Source: Fennellomyces sp. T-0311 (taxonomy: Eukaryota > Mucoromycota > Mucoromycetes > Mucorales > Lichtheimiaceae). From it: a stretch of 64,000 bases of DNA. Under the pieces are notes generated by a model, which was not told the DNA's origin, ran no database searches, and saw nothing but the letters and a program-made list of their open reading frames with translations. The DNA lies in contig JALLLT010000013.1 of assembly GCA_025266875.1 (NCBI GenBank), positions 372,001 through 436,000 of the forward strand, given 5' to 3'. Position 1 is the first letter of the stretch. Every line of letters begins with the position of its first letter. Of the stretch, positions 48,464 through 60,978 are shown one piece after another. The translations under genes were made by a program, and so were the position numbers.

Positions 48464-49768
48464 ATGACTCGCATGAACATTATTCTCGGGTAAGGCAACA
48501 ATAGTCCACCATTTGCAAGAAAGAGTGCATAACGCTGTCCATTTCCGTACAGAACAATGACGTTCGGAAAAACCGAACTGTCGCGTATCACGGATACGAC
48601 TGTTATTAAAAGCATCATTGACAAGTTTGGTGACTTTGGTTACAAGGAGTTGGGTAATAATAGCCTCGATGTAATCCCTTAAAATACGACAACTGATTTG
48701 GTTATAAAGATACCGCGCGTGTCTATTGCGATGGTACCACTGAGGAGGTAAATGCAAGGAGTAAAGTGATGATCTTTCTTAATAACCTGTTATGATGTAG
48801 GTCCTTGCAGACCTAGGTGAAGTCTCGCGATTTAAAATAGCAACCAAGGTGGCACCGCGCACCCCTGGTGACCACCAACCCGAAAAACTCAAGGCATTCT
48901 TCCGGACTTCCCTCGAAACTCTCAAGACGGATAAAGTTGATATTTTCTATCTTCATGCACCAGTATGTATTTCCTTTAAGAGCAAGAAAAAAGGGGAGTA
49001 AAGCAGTGTAACTCACATAAACAAGGATCATGCAACCCCTATTGAAGATACGTTGGCTGCTGTTCAGGAAATCTACGAACAGGGCCACTTTGAACGCGTA
49101 AGTCCTTACTTTTCAATATCTCAATTCTATCTAATGGGTTACAGTTTGGTTTATCGAATTACGCTGCGTGGCAAGTGAGCGCCATTTGCGAGATCATGAA
49201 AAAGAATGGCTGGGTGCGGCCCTCTGTGTATCAGGGAATGTACAACGCTTTGACTCGCGATGTTGAGCATGAATTGTTCAAGTGTTTGAGACACTACAAT
49301 ATCTTGTTCAATGCCTACAACCCTTTGGCCGGTGGTTTACTCAGCCCTCACTACGACAGTCTCAGTAAGCAAGTGGAGACGCATTCTCGATTTGATCCCG
49401 ATACTCCACAAGGCCAACAATACCGGAGCCGATACTGGAACGAAACTTACTTTGGTGCCATTGGCAAAGTTCACCAAATTGCCATGGAACAAGGATTAAA
49501 TCCAACAGATATCGCATTGCGATGGATGGTCCACCATTCCCAGCTTAGCACTGATAAGGGAGATGGTACGTTTTGGTATATGTGATCCGGTTGTTATGTC
49601 ACTTATTGATGGGTTTCAAAAGGTGTTATTATCGGTGTATCTTCCTTAGCCCAGACTGAGCAGAACCTCAAGGCGGTTGAACAAGGTCCATTGCCCCAAG
49701 TTGTCTTGGATGCCTTGGATGAGGCATGGGAAATTGCAATTGTAAAATGCCCCCCTTATTTCCGTTGA
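48464..49768 (+). CDS. Aldo/keto reductase, AKR7 (aflatoxin-aldehyde reductase) type
   Basis: NADPH-dependent reduction of aldehydes; the natural substrate is unknown. Start ATG 48464 gives MTRMNIILG, and a phase-2 splice yields the AKR7 opening ILGTMTFGKTELSRITD. The catalytic set is in place: DTARVY (Asp and Tyr), KIATKVAPRTP (Lys), DIFYLHAPDH (His). Later landmarks are FERFGLSNYAAWQV, MYNALTRDVEHELFKCLRHY, FNAYNPLAGGLLS, ALRWMVHHS and a last exon GVIIGVSSLAQTEQNL. It ends VKCPPYFR. All joins keep frame. A second ATG nine bases on is an equally possible start. Confidence 0.9.
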
Positions 49769-51740
49769 GTTGTTTAGCTAGCAGTTCGCCCTCTAGAAGA
49801 CTCCCATCAGTCAAAAGTAGTACATACGTACGTCGCAAAAAATAAACATGGTTGGCAGGACCGAAAGAATCAACATCTAAGGTTTATTTGTTGACACATG
49901 TGTACAAGAATTATAGCAGTTCTCACAATCTATACGTCCTGATTGTACTTAAAAACATACGTATTTCATTGTAGTACTACACTGCTTTTACGCAAGATAT
50001 ATGTTTGGAAATTAAAAAAAAAGCGGATATCCGGATATATTGTATACACTACGAAGCAATTGTGCGATGCATTCTGTTACCTTGGATGTGGAAATAGTGA
50101 ATGTATCTCGTCATCAGCTTTTCCTGTCGACCACTGTTGAAGAAGGGACATCAATAACGACCATCGGCTGTACAATGTAATAAGATATTGTGTATTTTGA
50201 GTATTAAGCGTAGTTTTTGGAAGCGGCTCGGGTTTGAGAAATTTCGTACAAATCATCTTCCGAATAAACATCAGGCAACCTTGTTGCTACATAGTACTTC
50301 CTTGGGTTTGCTTCATATCAAATCGATTTACTATGTGTGTATGATGTTGTGTATGATGTTGTCGTACGGTGATGTTCTCTGTTCATGTGCTTTTGCTACG
50401 GTCATGGACGATCGATTGAAATTTCTACTAGCTGGCAGCTTCACATCTGGCGGAATGCAGCCGTTCAAGCAGCAGATTCAAGTGTCCGAATCACAGATAC
50501 ATAGGCATTAATCAAGGTAATCGATGTTTTGTGTCCTCGCAGCATGTAGCGTATTTTATCCGTACGTAATAGGTCAAGGATTCTTTCTGACATGACGTAA
50601 TAATACGCGTTTCAATGAAGTGCCTTCCACAACTTCACCCATTTAAGTGATTACATGGATAACGGGGAACGTGCATGTCATTTGATGGCGAAGCTCGAGG
50701 TAAGTAGTCAGTATCGTCTGATGTAGTCACCACTGGAGATTGTCCAAACTGTTGTCGTATTCTTTCTAACAATTATATTAGGGATGAACTAGCCAGCATA
50801 TTTTTTGTTTGCCATTACGTATTGCAATTTCTCAGCTTTGGTTCCTCGTAAGCAGATACCGCATTCTTCTAGTATTGTGTACGTGCAACACACTTTAAAA
50901 ATCGATTTTTCTATAGAAGTTGGATAACTAATAGCGATTCGTGTAAACTACGTACGCGCATAATATTGCTGTCGCATATATTCAAGAATGTTATAATTGT
51001 CGGCTTAACAATGAACAAACTTAATATCCTTGCTCTTTTTCAAGGATTTATCACGGTCTTGTTAGCCAGATACATCCGTACATTACTTTTGTAAATGACT
51101 GCAAGCATATGTTACCCAATAATCACGGGTAGTTGCTAAAGAAAAGTAATATATGTACGTATGAACGTAGAAAGAAGCGGGGATAACTAAACCTTCAATG
51201 ATCTGATGTGGGTCTTATCGTAGCAAACATTGTCGAGAGTAGAGTATATGCTATGTAAAGCTATGTATGTAACTTGATCCCTTAAGTACAAGATGTCTGA
51301 ATGCGTACACACGTACACACGTACATATAAAATAGCTAGGATAGAGTCGAGCGTCTAGAAGAAGGCAGGTGAACACTATGGTCGCGCGAGGTGTATCGTC
51401 AATGCAAAGTAGCCTCAAGTACGTTGTTCAGTACGTAGACAAAAATATTTATTTTTCTGTATGTAAAGAATTACTCAATAGGGAGGCATAAACGAGCGTA
51501 ATAGGGACAGCATATGTATAGGGAAATAGTTCGACCTATATAGACATGGTTAGAATATACAGGAAGAAAAAGGTGTAGGTAGAGTGGAGAGTTATGTTCA
51601 CAAGGAGAGATATAGATAGAAAGTAAAGCTTTACACGTACAAACAAGCAGAGGAGAGAGAGGGCCACTTGCTTGAATATATAATAAAGGGGGAAAAAGGA
51701 GAAATATATATCACAGGAAACTTCATTCTTCATGATGCAT
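49769..51740. other. 2-kb spacer, no supported gene
   Basis: AT-rich convergent 3' spacer. A tandem ACACGTAC-type run lies at about 51305-51325. Frames such as 50188-50511 are hydrophobic and cysteine-biased without domain signal. Confidence 0.45.
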
Positions 51741-54700
51741 CTATCGAGAGTTCATGAAGCCGGAGAAGAATGACGTTCGCTTGTCACGCTTGTCGGATGT
51801 GGGAGAGGCGGGGTCATCGATTCCGTTCTCGACAGCAGTTCCTCCACCGCGCAAAGGCTTAGCGATTCGGCCAAAACTCAGTGCTGCCATAGAGTTTTGG
51901 GACTTCTGCGAACGAGCTTGTTCCAGACGCTCACGTACAGCTTGTAGCTGTGCCTCAAACCTAACAGATACAGTTGTGGTTAGTCTAACGAAAAAGCAAG
52001 CAATTACAATGGTTATACATACTTCTGATTCTGAGAAATCAGTTTTTCTTGAGCATCTTGCAGCAAAGTTTCCAAACTTTGGATGCGCTCATTGCGAGCA
52101 ATCAGCTTGCGTTCGGCAAGTGCGACTTCCTTCTTGAGAGAAGCATTTTGTTCGACAAGCTATGAATAGTTGTATGAGAAGATCACTTTCCATCAATGCA
52201 ATAACCTAACAAACAATGTTACCTGTTTCTGCACATTGGTCAGCTGCTCAAGGTTGCGTTCCAAGAAAGCCATCTTCTTTTGCTGAGCCTTGTTGTTGCT
52301 GGCACGCAACACGTTGTTGTATTGTTCTCGTGTTTCATCCAACGACATTTCAAGTTCTACGACCTTCTCGCAACGGCTCTGGAGATCTCGCATCAAGGCT
52401 TTCTTCATGACTTCAAAATCGGCAAGCTGCTGTGCCATGGATTTGCGCATGCGCTCGATATCCTTCTCCTTTTCGCTCATCTCACCTTCGCCAGTGGACG
52501 ATTGATGAGGTTGCTCGGACAAGACAGCCTATTGATAATCTGTCAGGAACGACATTGTTACCCTATCATTCTGGAAAACTACCTGAAGTTGCTCATTGGC
52601 AGCCTTGAGATCAGCAACCGCAGTGCCAAGCTTAGCATGAGTTGTTGTCTTGCGCTCTAATTCACGCTTGAGATCTTCGATCTCCTTTTGCTGGTATTCC
52701 TTCTTGGTCACGTATTCGTTTTCCAGCTTGATCTATAATTCGAAACGCGTCAGAAGATCCTGTAACATGTGATATTGTTTCAAACTGTTCAAAACTGACC
52801 TTGACCGCGGAAACTGTGTCAGCAATGTTGCTGTTCTTTTGGGTACGGGATTCCTCGTCGGCAATCGTCTTGTCCAAAAGATCTTCGTACTCCTTCTCAA
52901 GACCAGCGAATCGTTCTTCCAATTCGGTCTTTTTCTTTGAAAGGAGCTCCTTGTCGGACGAAAGGTCGCTGATGGTCTTGGTGTGTTGGTCCACAAGCAC
53001 CTTGGACTCGGCAAGTTCGCGACGCAGAGATACCAATTCTTCAATGCTGAGTGAATCTTGCTTATCGCCATCCAACTTGCTGAGCGCATTGCGAATCTGC
53101 TTCTCTTTCTCGTTAAGAATGCCCTAAACTCTTTGCATTAGCAAACAGATTTATATCTGGGAGAGTCGTCCATGTGTTTACCGATGGATCGAATCCAGAC
53201 ATCATCTGAGCCATCTTTTCGGCCTTCTTCTTTTCCTTCTCGCCATCAGAAGCGTCCTTGTGAGCTTGTCTAACTTCCACCAAGTTCTTCTTGAGTTCCT
53301 CTAGTTCTGCGAGCAAATCTTGGTTCGCTTCTTTCAAGGAATCAACGTGAATTGCATTTTCCTTGCTTTCATATGAAATTTTCTGCAGCTGAAGTCGCAG
53401 TTCACTCAGTTCGGATGTCATTTGCTGGTTTTCCTTGGTAACCGATTGCTCCTGCTCCTTGTAGTACGCCATCTCTTCCTTGAGTGACTCGAGGAGCTTT
53501 TCTCGGTTCGAAAGTTCGGTTTCCTTCTCAGCGATTTGATCCGTCAGATCGTTTTCACGCTTGATGAACTCATCACGTTCGTCCTTTTCCAGTACAGGTA
53601 CGGGAGTAGCCGGACGTGAGCCTTCGTCTGAGATTGGACTCTTGAAACCAGGCGCCGGTGGCAATGCCGTAAAGTCTCCCTTGGAAACCTTATCCATGGT
53701 TACCCATTTGTCCTCAGGGACGGAGCCGCCGGTACGCCAGACATTGACTTCGCCTTCCAAAGCTGCAATGTAGGTCTGGAACGTAACAGCTTCGGATTTG
53801 ACCTTCTTGAGCAAAGCCTTGAGCTCAGCAGGAGACAGATCAGCATTGACCTTGGCCTTGTTTTTGATGGTCTTTGCACGAATACCAAAACGTAATGTTG
53901 AGATTGTTTCTGCTTCGTTGTACGACGATGGCGAACAGTTGATGATCAAGGTTGTTCGAGAGTTACCACCCAAGGATTCTTGCAAGATACGAGTCAATTT
54001 GGAATCTCTGAATTTTTTTTCGTACAGTTAGAAATTGACCGGCTCGCGTGATCTCGCAGCAAACATCCTTACCTGTAAGGGATATGGCTCGACTGTAAAG
54101 AAAAACAAGTAAGCATACATTCGCATCAAACAACGCCGCCAATTACCTTTCCATCCGTCAAAGCATTAATGACCATACCAAGTGCCGTCAAGGACTTGTT
54201 GATCTTCTTTGCCTCTTCTAAAGTTTGACCGGATGCACCGGTTTTTCCGACCTTTTAACAGAGCCAAGTCAGATGAAAACCGACCTCATGCTTTCAGCCC
54301 TTTGTTTCTTACCTTCTCCGAACCAGCCAAATCAACAAGGTAGAGCTTACCACTCTTGGCAGCACCAGTGTCGACGTTCTTCTGAGTAATGGTAATGACA
54401 ACGATCGAGTGGCTTCGCGAGCTTTCAGCATTCATATCTGCCCCAATGGCGTGAGTTGTGTGCTGGGACAATTTGTGGGCATAGCAACTTACTGGTATAA
54501 GCGACAACACGATTGCTGCCACCTCTCCGCATAACTTCATAGACTTCATCTGTAGAGCCGACATAGACTTCTAAAAGGCCCTTAACATAGACACCCTTTG
54601 TCTTATCTTCGTGGATCGGCAGGTTTTCGGAGACGGCTGATGATACGCATCGAACAGCGGGTTTTTAGATTCGGATGCTGCATATGTAGATCCTCTCTCC

Positions 54701-55386
54701 AAAACTTACGATTGAGCAGGTCTCGAACCTTCTCCATATAAATTTCCATATACGAGACCTTGACAGTGAACTCGATGTTGCTTGGTGCATCCATGATACT
54801 GTCGAAAACCTGTTCCACGATACGCGGGGTCACACCCTTCGTCTTCTCGTCATCAATGTCGGCTCCCTATATCAAGCAACATTAGCGAAAACGCAGGGAT
54901 GAAAGGGGGTGGCAGCCAAAAAAAAAGCATAATCATCAGGGGGCGCTGCAAGGTAGCAAAGAGAAGGTGTGATAGATACCATCATTGTGTAAGTCTTGCC
55001 GGAGCCAGTCTGACCATAGGCAAATACGGTGCCGTTGTAGCCGGCCGCAACGTCTGAGCTTTCGCATAAGCAAGTGTATCAATGCTGGGGTAAAACAACG
55101 ACTCACCATCGACAATGGACTTGATGGAGTAGTCAAAAACGTCCTTCTGCTCGGTGTTCATGCCAAACACCTTGTCGAATGCAAAGCTTCCGGTGAAGTC
55201 TTTGCCCTACATGGTTGTTGTTGGCAACGGTTGCGATGGATAGGGCGGGGCATAAAGATGCAATACCTTGAGCGCGACCGTTGAGCCGTCATTATCGATG
55301 TCAATGATGGGAGTACCGCCTTCCCTGATTTCCAGGGAATTCTGTGGACGGAAGCGGCAGACAACCTTAATATTATTGCCCGACAT
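51741..55386 (-). CDS. Kinesin-1 heavy chain (conventional kinesin)
   Basis: Plus-end-directed microtubule motor for vesicles and organelles in hyphae. Start ATG 55386 ([16 protein letters not shown]). Motor landmarks in order: [40 protein letters not shown] (P-loop), [32 protein letters not shown] (switch I), [12 protein letters not shown] (switch II), [20 protein letters not shown] and [19 protein letters not shown] (neck linker start). A long coiled-coil stalk follows in many exons, and the tail contains the regulatory-type segment [19 protein letters not shown] before the end (FFSGFMNSR), matching the fungal conventional-kinesin IAK-type autoinhibitory motif. Many short introns. Divergent from dymeclin across 205 bp. 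Confidence 0.94.
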
Positions 55387-55591
55387 AGAAAAGGGTTAAA
55401 GCAGTGGATATAACAAAGAGAAAATGGAAGAGGGGCAAGAAGCAAAGGGAAAAGAGAGCGAGCGCCCGCAATGTTTAAGTTTTTCTTGTCGCCGTGACAC
55501 CAACTGCGCGCTTTCTCTTTGGTGCTTCACGAAGCTAAACCAAAGTCTCTCGCAAACCCCCCCCCCTCATAACCCAAAACGTCCACTTTAG
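55387..55591. promoter_or_regulatory. 205-bp divergent promoter, kinesin-1 / dymeclin
   Basis: Compact spacer between two divergent start codons. A run of nine C lies about 30 bp before the dymeclin ATG, and the kinesin side is purine-rich. Both genes serve membrane trafficking, so shared regulation is possible but untested. Confidence 0.55.
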
Positions 55592-58500
55592 ATGAGCTCA
55601 TCGCAGTCCAACCCCTTACCGACCTTGAGTGCGCCGAATAAAACTCTCGCGTCCAACAAGCCGCCAAGACGTCCATCCACTTTCTCGAATTCACCCGTGT
55701 CGCCAAACTCACCATTGGCCCGATCGCCCACCTCGCCGCTGCTCACCCGCACCCTTTCCACCGATCTGCCAGACACCTTCACCAACCTATCTCCGCCGCT
55801 ACAGCAACAGGTGCCCATCGCTGCCGCTGCCGCAAACTCCATCAAGCAAACGATTGCGTCCACAACCTCATCGTTCCTGAGACGTCCCTCCGACACTTTA
55901 TTTAACCCGGCGCAAACCGTAGCCCTGAAAACACTTGCATCCCCGGTCTCTCTCAGTTTCAGAGATTCTTCATTTTGGACTACATTGCTGAAAACTTCCA
56001 AATTCCCTTCATCGCACTCACCGTAAGAAAAAAAAACCTTATTTTATATGCAAATTTTGCATTTATTGAGTTATTTTCGTTATCAGACACGACGCCTACG
56101 ACTTGGAAATGGCTACCGTTAGCTTATCGATTGAATTAGGTAATATTATCTCATCGCGAAAGAAAAAAAAGGGGATTTATCTTATGACGATGGAAAAAAC
56201 AGCTGCCAATAATGTACGAACACGAAATTTCAACAAGCTCGTGCTGCACTTGCTCAGCCAGATTCAGTTGATCAAAGAAAGCAAACCAGAGTGAGTTCTC
56301 AAAGCGGGCTGCCATGGATACATCTGTTGCCAAGGAGATTAATTAATAACCTGTCAATATTTTTTTAAAAAAGGTCGATTCCGACAGAGGCGTACAATGC
56401 GTTGTTTTTGACACGTGTGTTTTCCAAACATTTTGCGGGCAATCTGACGAACAATGAAATTATACAACAGTTTGAAGGTAACCTGCGCGTTTCGTATTCC
56501 AACCCGTATATCTAACCTGCATCTTCTCAAAACAGATAGCGATTACAATTACAGCGCGGCTAGAAATGATCCATCTTCTGTGGCGCTGGATTTGGAAAAG
56601 CTGACTATAACTGATCAAGTGAAATCAGACAGTCGACCCCGTGCAGAACAGCTGCTGGACGCATTGCTTTCCATCTTGATAAACATGGATCCCAAGTTTG
56701 TATCATTCTATCGTGGTGTAAAAGAGCTCCATATTCTGACATAATCTTATTTTTAGTGCCAATTATTCACAGTACGAGTTTTACGTCGAAGTACTCAACA
56801 CACTTCTTGTACTGTTATCAACACAGCTCCATCGAACAAAATTGACCGAAAGCAACTACTTTTTGGAATTACTGTTGCAACGTTTCAGGTTTGCTATTCC
56901 ATTTATGCAGTCGAGAATTCAATTCTAACATTCCCCATAGCGATCGTGCTGATGCTATGGTTGCTAAGCTTCTGGAAAACTTTATTGAACAAAAAGTACC
57001 ACCACCCCAATCATCAAGTATGATTTATATCGAAAGCAAATACACGAAACTCAACTTCTTGGATATATAGGCGTTGTATACAGTGCATACAATTACTTTT
57101 TCTCTTCGCGACAAAGCTCTGCGTCCGATGCTGATGCGTTCCCGGTGGCGGATCGAAGCCTATTGCTGATGTTACTCTTGGCAACGCAGTCAAAGATTTG
57201 GGACTATAACGCATCATCAGGACAATCATCGGCGTACCGTTTGGCGTTTTCTAACCTACGAGACCACCATGGTAGGGAGATAATATCATAGCATGTTAGG
57301 ATTTCAGAGTTCCAATATCATCTAACCAAAAAGTAAATAGTTCTTGCTTCTGACTTGGATTCAGGTGATAGGAAATATCATTTAATATCATTCAAGGATC
57401 TCTTTGGTCTCTTTTCACAGTAAGCATTTGCATAGCTCATATATACATGCGCTGACAATTGCAATCAGATCACTAGGAGTGGAAGAACGAATGCTTCTAT
57501 TCTACGTGATGCTGGTAGAGAATGATTCATTCCGTGTGTATGTGTTATCGAGAACAGATCCTGAGACTATCGTAGGTTTCATCATTTACTACTAAGCAAA
57601 CGACACTAACAAATCAAAAAAAGTATATCCCGATTCTCAAAATCATCTACGAAGCCGTCGAAGGAAAAACAAACTATTCCCAAGTGTATATCCTACTGAT
57701 CGTCCTGTTATTGCTCAGTCAAGACGATGTGAACAACGAAACAATTCAAAAGATCGTGAGTCGAAAACACTTGCGTTTAAAAATTCAAGTCTAACAATGG
57801 TCATTAGACTATATCCAATCTGACATGGTTCACCGAACGACCACTATTGAAGTCCATTTCGCTTGGTGGTATTGTGATCTTGGTATTGATTAGAACCCTG
57901 CAATTCAATTTATCGCATCAAAAGGTATAGCTTAGAACGTATTCTAGAAAAATATGGAGCTAATTTCGAGTGTATTCCAGGATATATATTTCCACACCAA
58001 TTGTTTGGCGATATTAGCCAATATGTCTAGCACCATTCTGGACATGCATGCGTACGTCGCTCAGCGAATCATTAGGTAAAGTTTGTTGCTCGGAAAAAAG
58101 AAGTTGGTGTTTTAACCAAATTTCCCTGCTTAGTTTGTTTGAGCTGATATCACGACGACAACAAAAACTTGCCAGCAAAATCGCACATGAAAGTGCCAAT
58201 AATGAGGTAGGAGAAAATGAAACTACTTTACTATGACTACAATGTGCTAATTGGTTACAGCATTCGCCGCAAGATATTGCAGTATATGAGGACATGCTAT
58301 CGCTTGTGCTTGAAATAATCAATTCTGTGCTGCACCATCGCCTAAAAAACAACACTCAGCTTGTTTACGCTCTTCTTCTGAAACGGGAAATATTTGCACC
58401 GCTTCGAAATCACGCACGACTAGCGGATCTTATCAAAAACATTGAAACGGTTATTGACTATTTCCATGTACGCGTATCAGAAGCCAACCTCAAAGCACCT

Positions 58501-58817
58501 TCGACAAGCGAAATTCTCGATTTGATTGATCAGGCGGCGAGAACTTGGACGCCTAATCGACTTGGGGTAAGTAAATAAATCTAATCCAAAAGGAGTCCGT
58601 GCTAAAATATATGTAATAGTCTATTCCGGATTTGAAGTTCCAGTACGAAGAAGAGCAAGACTCACGCGAGTTCTTTGTTCCTTACGTGTGGGCACTTATT
58701 CATCGACGTGGTTTCATCTATTGGACGGAAGAGAAAGCACATATCTTGAACGAGTACCGACTCGTGAGTGGTGCTGACGATGACCTAGAGATGACGCATG
58801 ATATCGGGAGGACATAG
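55592..58817 (+). CDS. Dymeclin family Golgi protein
   Basis: Dymeclin is a Golgi-associated protein of vesicle trafficking (DYM in humans). Start ATG 55592; the first about 110 aa are a Ser/Pro-rich disordered extension (TLASNKPPRRPSTFSNSPVS) not seen in the animal protein. The family core begins SLSFRDSSFWTTLLKTSK. The order then is LVLHLLSQIQLIKESKPE, PTEAYNALFLTRVFSKHFAG, NYSQYEFYVEVLNTLLVLLS, ADRSLLLMLLLATQSK, SLGVEERMLLFYVMLVEN, HTNCLAILANMSSTILDMHA, YAQRIIS|LFELISRRQQKL. It ends YEEEQDSREFFVPYVWALIH, the EFFVPY(V/I)W landmark. Very many exons, all with short introns. Assignment is by landmark order. Confidence 0.85.
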
Positions 58818-59007
58818 TAGATTGATTTTTACTGCTAATTTTAATGATCATCTCCTCCAACTACTATATCCTCCAAGTATGTTCTCTTAGAAAATGCATT
58901 TATATCGACAAAATCATCATTAATGCCCAAACGTCACTTTAATGCAATAGCAAACTAAGGAAATACGCTAATGTAAATACACTCTTTTATTCTTAAAGTC
59001 CTTCTTT

Positions 59008-59572
59008 TTAGTAAATATCTGTTCCGAAATGTTGCAATACCACCGTTAAGCCTGCGGTACTGAACAGACCTCGCATCGCTTTAATCACCAACAAATCCTG
59101 TGGACGATCTTCCCAAATCCAGGAGCGGTAAAGTTCTGGAACAACGTACGCGATATAAGAAAATAGACCGAGCTGAAAAGCATGGGTATAGCAGGTCACT
59201 TCCGCCAAGTTCATCATGCCCATTACAAAAAAAGTCTGTCAGAAAATAATTCACCGTGAGTTAATCTATGCATATCCCGATCCACCTTTTATTTTACCTG
59301 CACGACATATAATGTAAACTCAACGAATTGGTCCCAGCCACATTGGTCCTTTGAACGAACATTTTGTGACCAGTTCACAATACCTTTGTCCCGATCCATG
59401 GCATTTGACCATTGCTCGCCGATCTGACCAAAATGCATGAGAACGTTGACAAGATACAGGTAGGATGCGCCGATCACTGCGGCCAAATTACAATTTTAGC
59501 TTATATATAAACTCCATACTTTTTCATCTTACAAATCGATCCAAAATTGATTGTGGCCAGAAGATCTTGCAT
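59008..59572 (-). CDS. Small four-helix membrane protein, unidentified
   Basis: Not recognised. The stop is TAA at 59008-59010. Splicing that keeps frame links MQDLLATINFGSI (start ATG 59572) across a short intron to LIGASYLYLVNVLMHFG, then QCGWDQFVEFTLYVVQ to TFFVMGMMNLAEVTCYTHAF, ending STAGLTVVLQHFGTDIY. That is about 145 aa with roughly four hydrophobic segments and few charges. An alternative 5' end at ATG 59709 (MDRIIPGHRADVKN) also reads into a hydrophobic stretch but ends in the wrong phase for the next acceptor, so the shorter form is preferred. Its start would leave a 266-bp divergent promoter to the next gene. Function unknown. Confidence 0.6.
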
Positions 59573-59672
59573 TTTTTGTGTTGAAAAAGCGGAATAAGAA
59601 ATAAAATAATGCCAAGCGCCCAAAGTTTGGTAGGGGATCGACGGACGAAGAGAAACTGTGTCAGCTCGTTTT

Positions 59673-59680
59673 TGACGTCA
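59673..59680. promoter_or_regulatory. Perfect CRE palindrome (TGACGTCA)
   Basis: Canonical ATF/CREB-type bZIP binding site in the spacer between the small membrane protein and the LEA-2 gene, 101 bp from the first start and 158 bp from the second. Fungal Atf1/Sko1-type factors bind this sequence in stress-response promoters; its use here is inference. Confidence 0.55.
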
Positions 59681-59838
59681 GCCCTATGGCCAGGAATAAT
59701 CCTATCCATTTTTGGAACACCTAAAAATATCACTGAGTTTTTTCTCGGCATCCCATAACCGTTCCAAAGTTTTTGGTTCCTTTTTTTTAGGACCCTCTCT
59801 CTTTTCTTCCTTTTTCTCCCATATTTCTCCCTTCCAAT

Positions 59839-60978
59839 ATGTCTGTATACGATCGTGACGACTATTATACCAATAGCTATAACCGTAACGGACCGCCGGT
59901 GCCTCCACCGCATCAAGTCGGAAGCCCAGCTATGAGTCCCTATGACAACATGCATGATGTCACGGCTACGACACTAGGCAACAAGCAAGCACCACCAGTG
60001 TACCCGCCTAGCCCATTCGATCACCGAACGGATATGGGAGATCGGAGGGTCTCAGATGACTATTATAATGGAGGAGGAGGAGGAGTGAACAACAATATGA
60101 TGGGCTGGCAAAACAACCCTCGCGGAAGCATGTCCGATATGAAGCTAACAGGACACTACGATTCGGACGATGAGGATATGGGGCCATTACCACGAGAGCG
60201 CAGAAAACCAACCTGCTTGGATAGAGTGTGCTGCGGCTGCTGCACATGTTTACCCCGATGGATGCGATACATCTGCTGTATTCTGCTCTTGCTCATTATT
60301 GCACTTGGCATCACAATCGGTGTTATGGCTGCGGTGTTGAAAGTTCCCGATGTTTCAGTCAATGGTCTAGTGGGTGAGCCTCAAGCAAGCATGTCTGGTT
60401 CGACTGTTGCTATGAACTTTACACTGGATATCTCTGTCGATAATCCCAACGGGATTTCGATAACATTTGAGAAAATTGTGGCGGAGGTAACGTGGTGGCT
60501 GATTTATGATTTTCTTTGTTGTTGTTCGGCTGAGCCCACACGATTCCTATATAAAAATAGGCCTTCTATCCTGGTCATCACGAACAGTCGATTGGTGGTG
60601 GTGAACTCGACAATGTCAAGATCGATAAGAATGGTGTCACTGATATCCAATTCCCCTTCAATATCGAGGTCGACTCAAGCGACGACAGTAGCAAGGCCGT
60701 CGTGGCTGATCTGCTGAGCAAGTGCGGCCTGACCGGTAGTCAGACGCAGCAGCTCACAATAGACTACGAAGTCACTCCGACAGTCCGAGTTGCAGGCATT
60801 CCCATCTCTCCAAAGATATCCAACAGCGCCAAATTTGATTGTCCTGTATCGGTATGTTATCTTCGGTCAATAGTGAATGTGTTTTCTGATACTGATACGT
60901 GTAATTCAGGGCTTATCTGCCTTGACAGGCGGCGGATTGGGCGATGTTATTCCGAGCGGTGTGTTACCTGGAGCTTAA
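59839..60978 (+). CDS. LEA-2 domain membrane protein
   Basis: Start ATG 59839. The first about 125 aa are Pro/Asn/Gly/Asp-rich and cytosolic (VPPPHQVGSPAMSPY). A Cys cluster CLDRVCCGCCTC, likely palmitoylated, lies just before one transmembrane helix YICCILLLLIIALGITIGVM. The outer part is a LEA-2 (LEA14-like) beta-sandwich: VAMNFTLDISVDNPNGISIT, then after a phase-0 intron AFYPGHHEQSIGGGELDN, FPFNIEVDSSDDSSKAVV and QTQQLTIDYEVTPTVRVAGI. A last intron adds GLSALTGGGLGDVIPSGVLP. LEA-2 proteins of this layout in fungi are linked to stress or cell-surface roles by similarity only. The nearby CRE fits stress control. Confidence 0.85.

Noticed and set aside
50188..50511. 107-aa plus-strand frame in the 2-kb spacer
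   Set aside because: Biased Cys/Met/Leu content without motif, and no splice partners.
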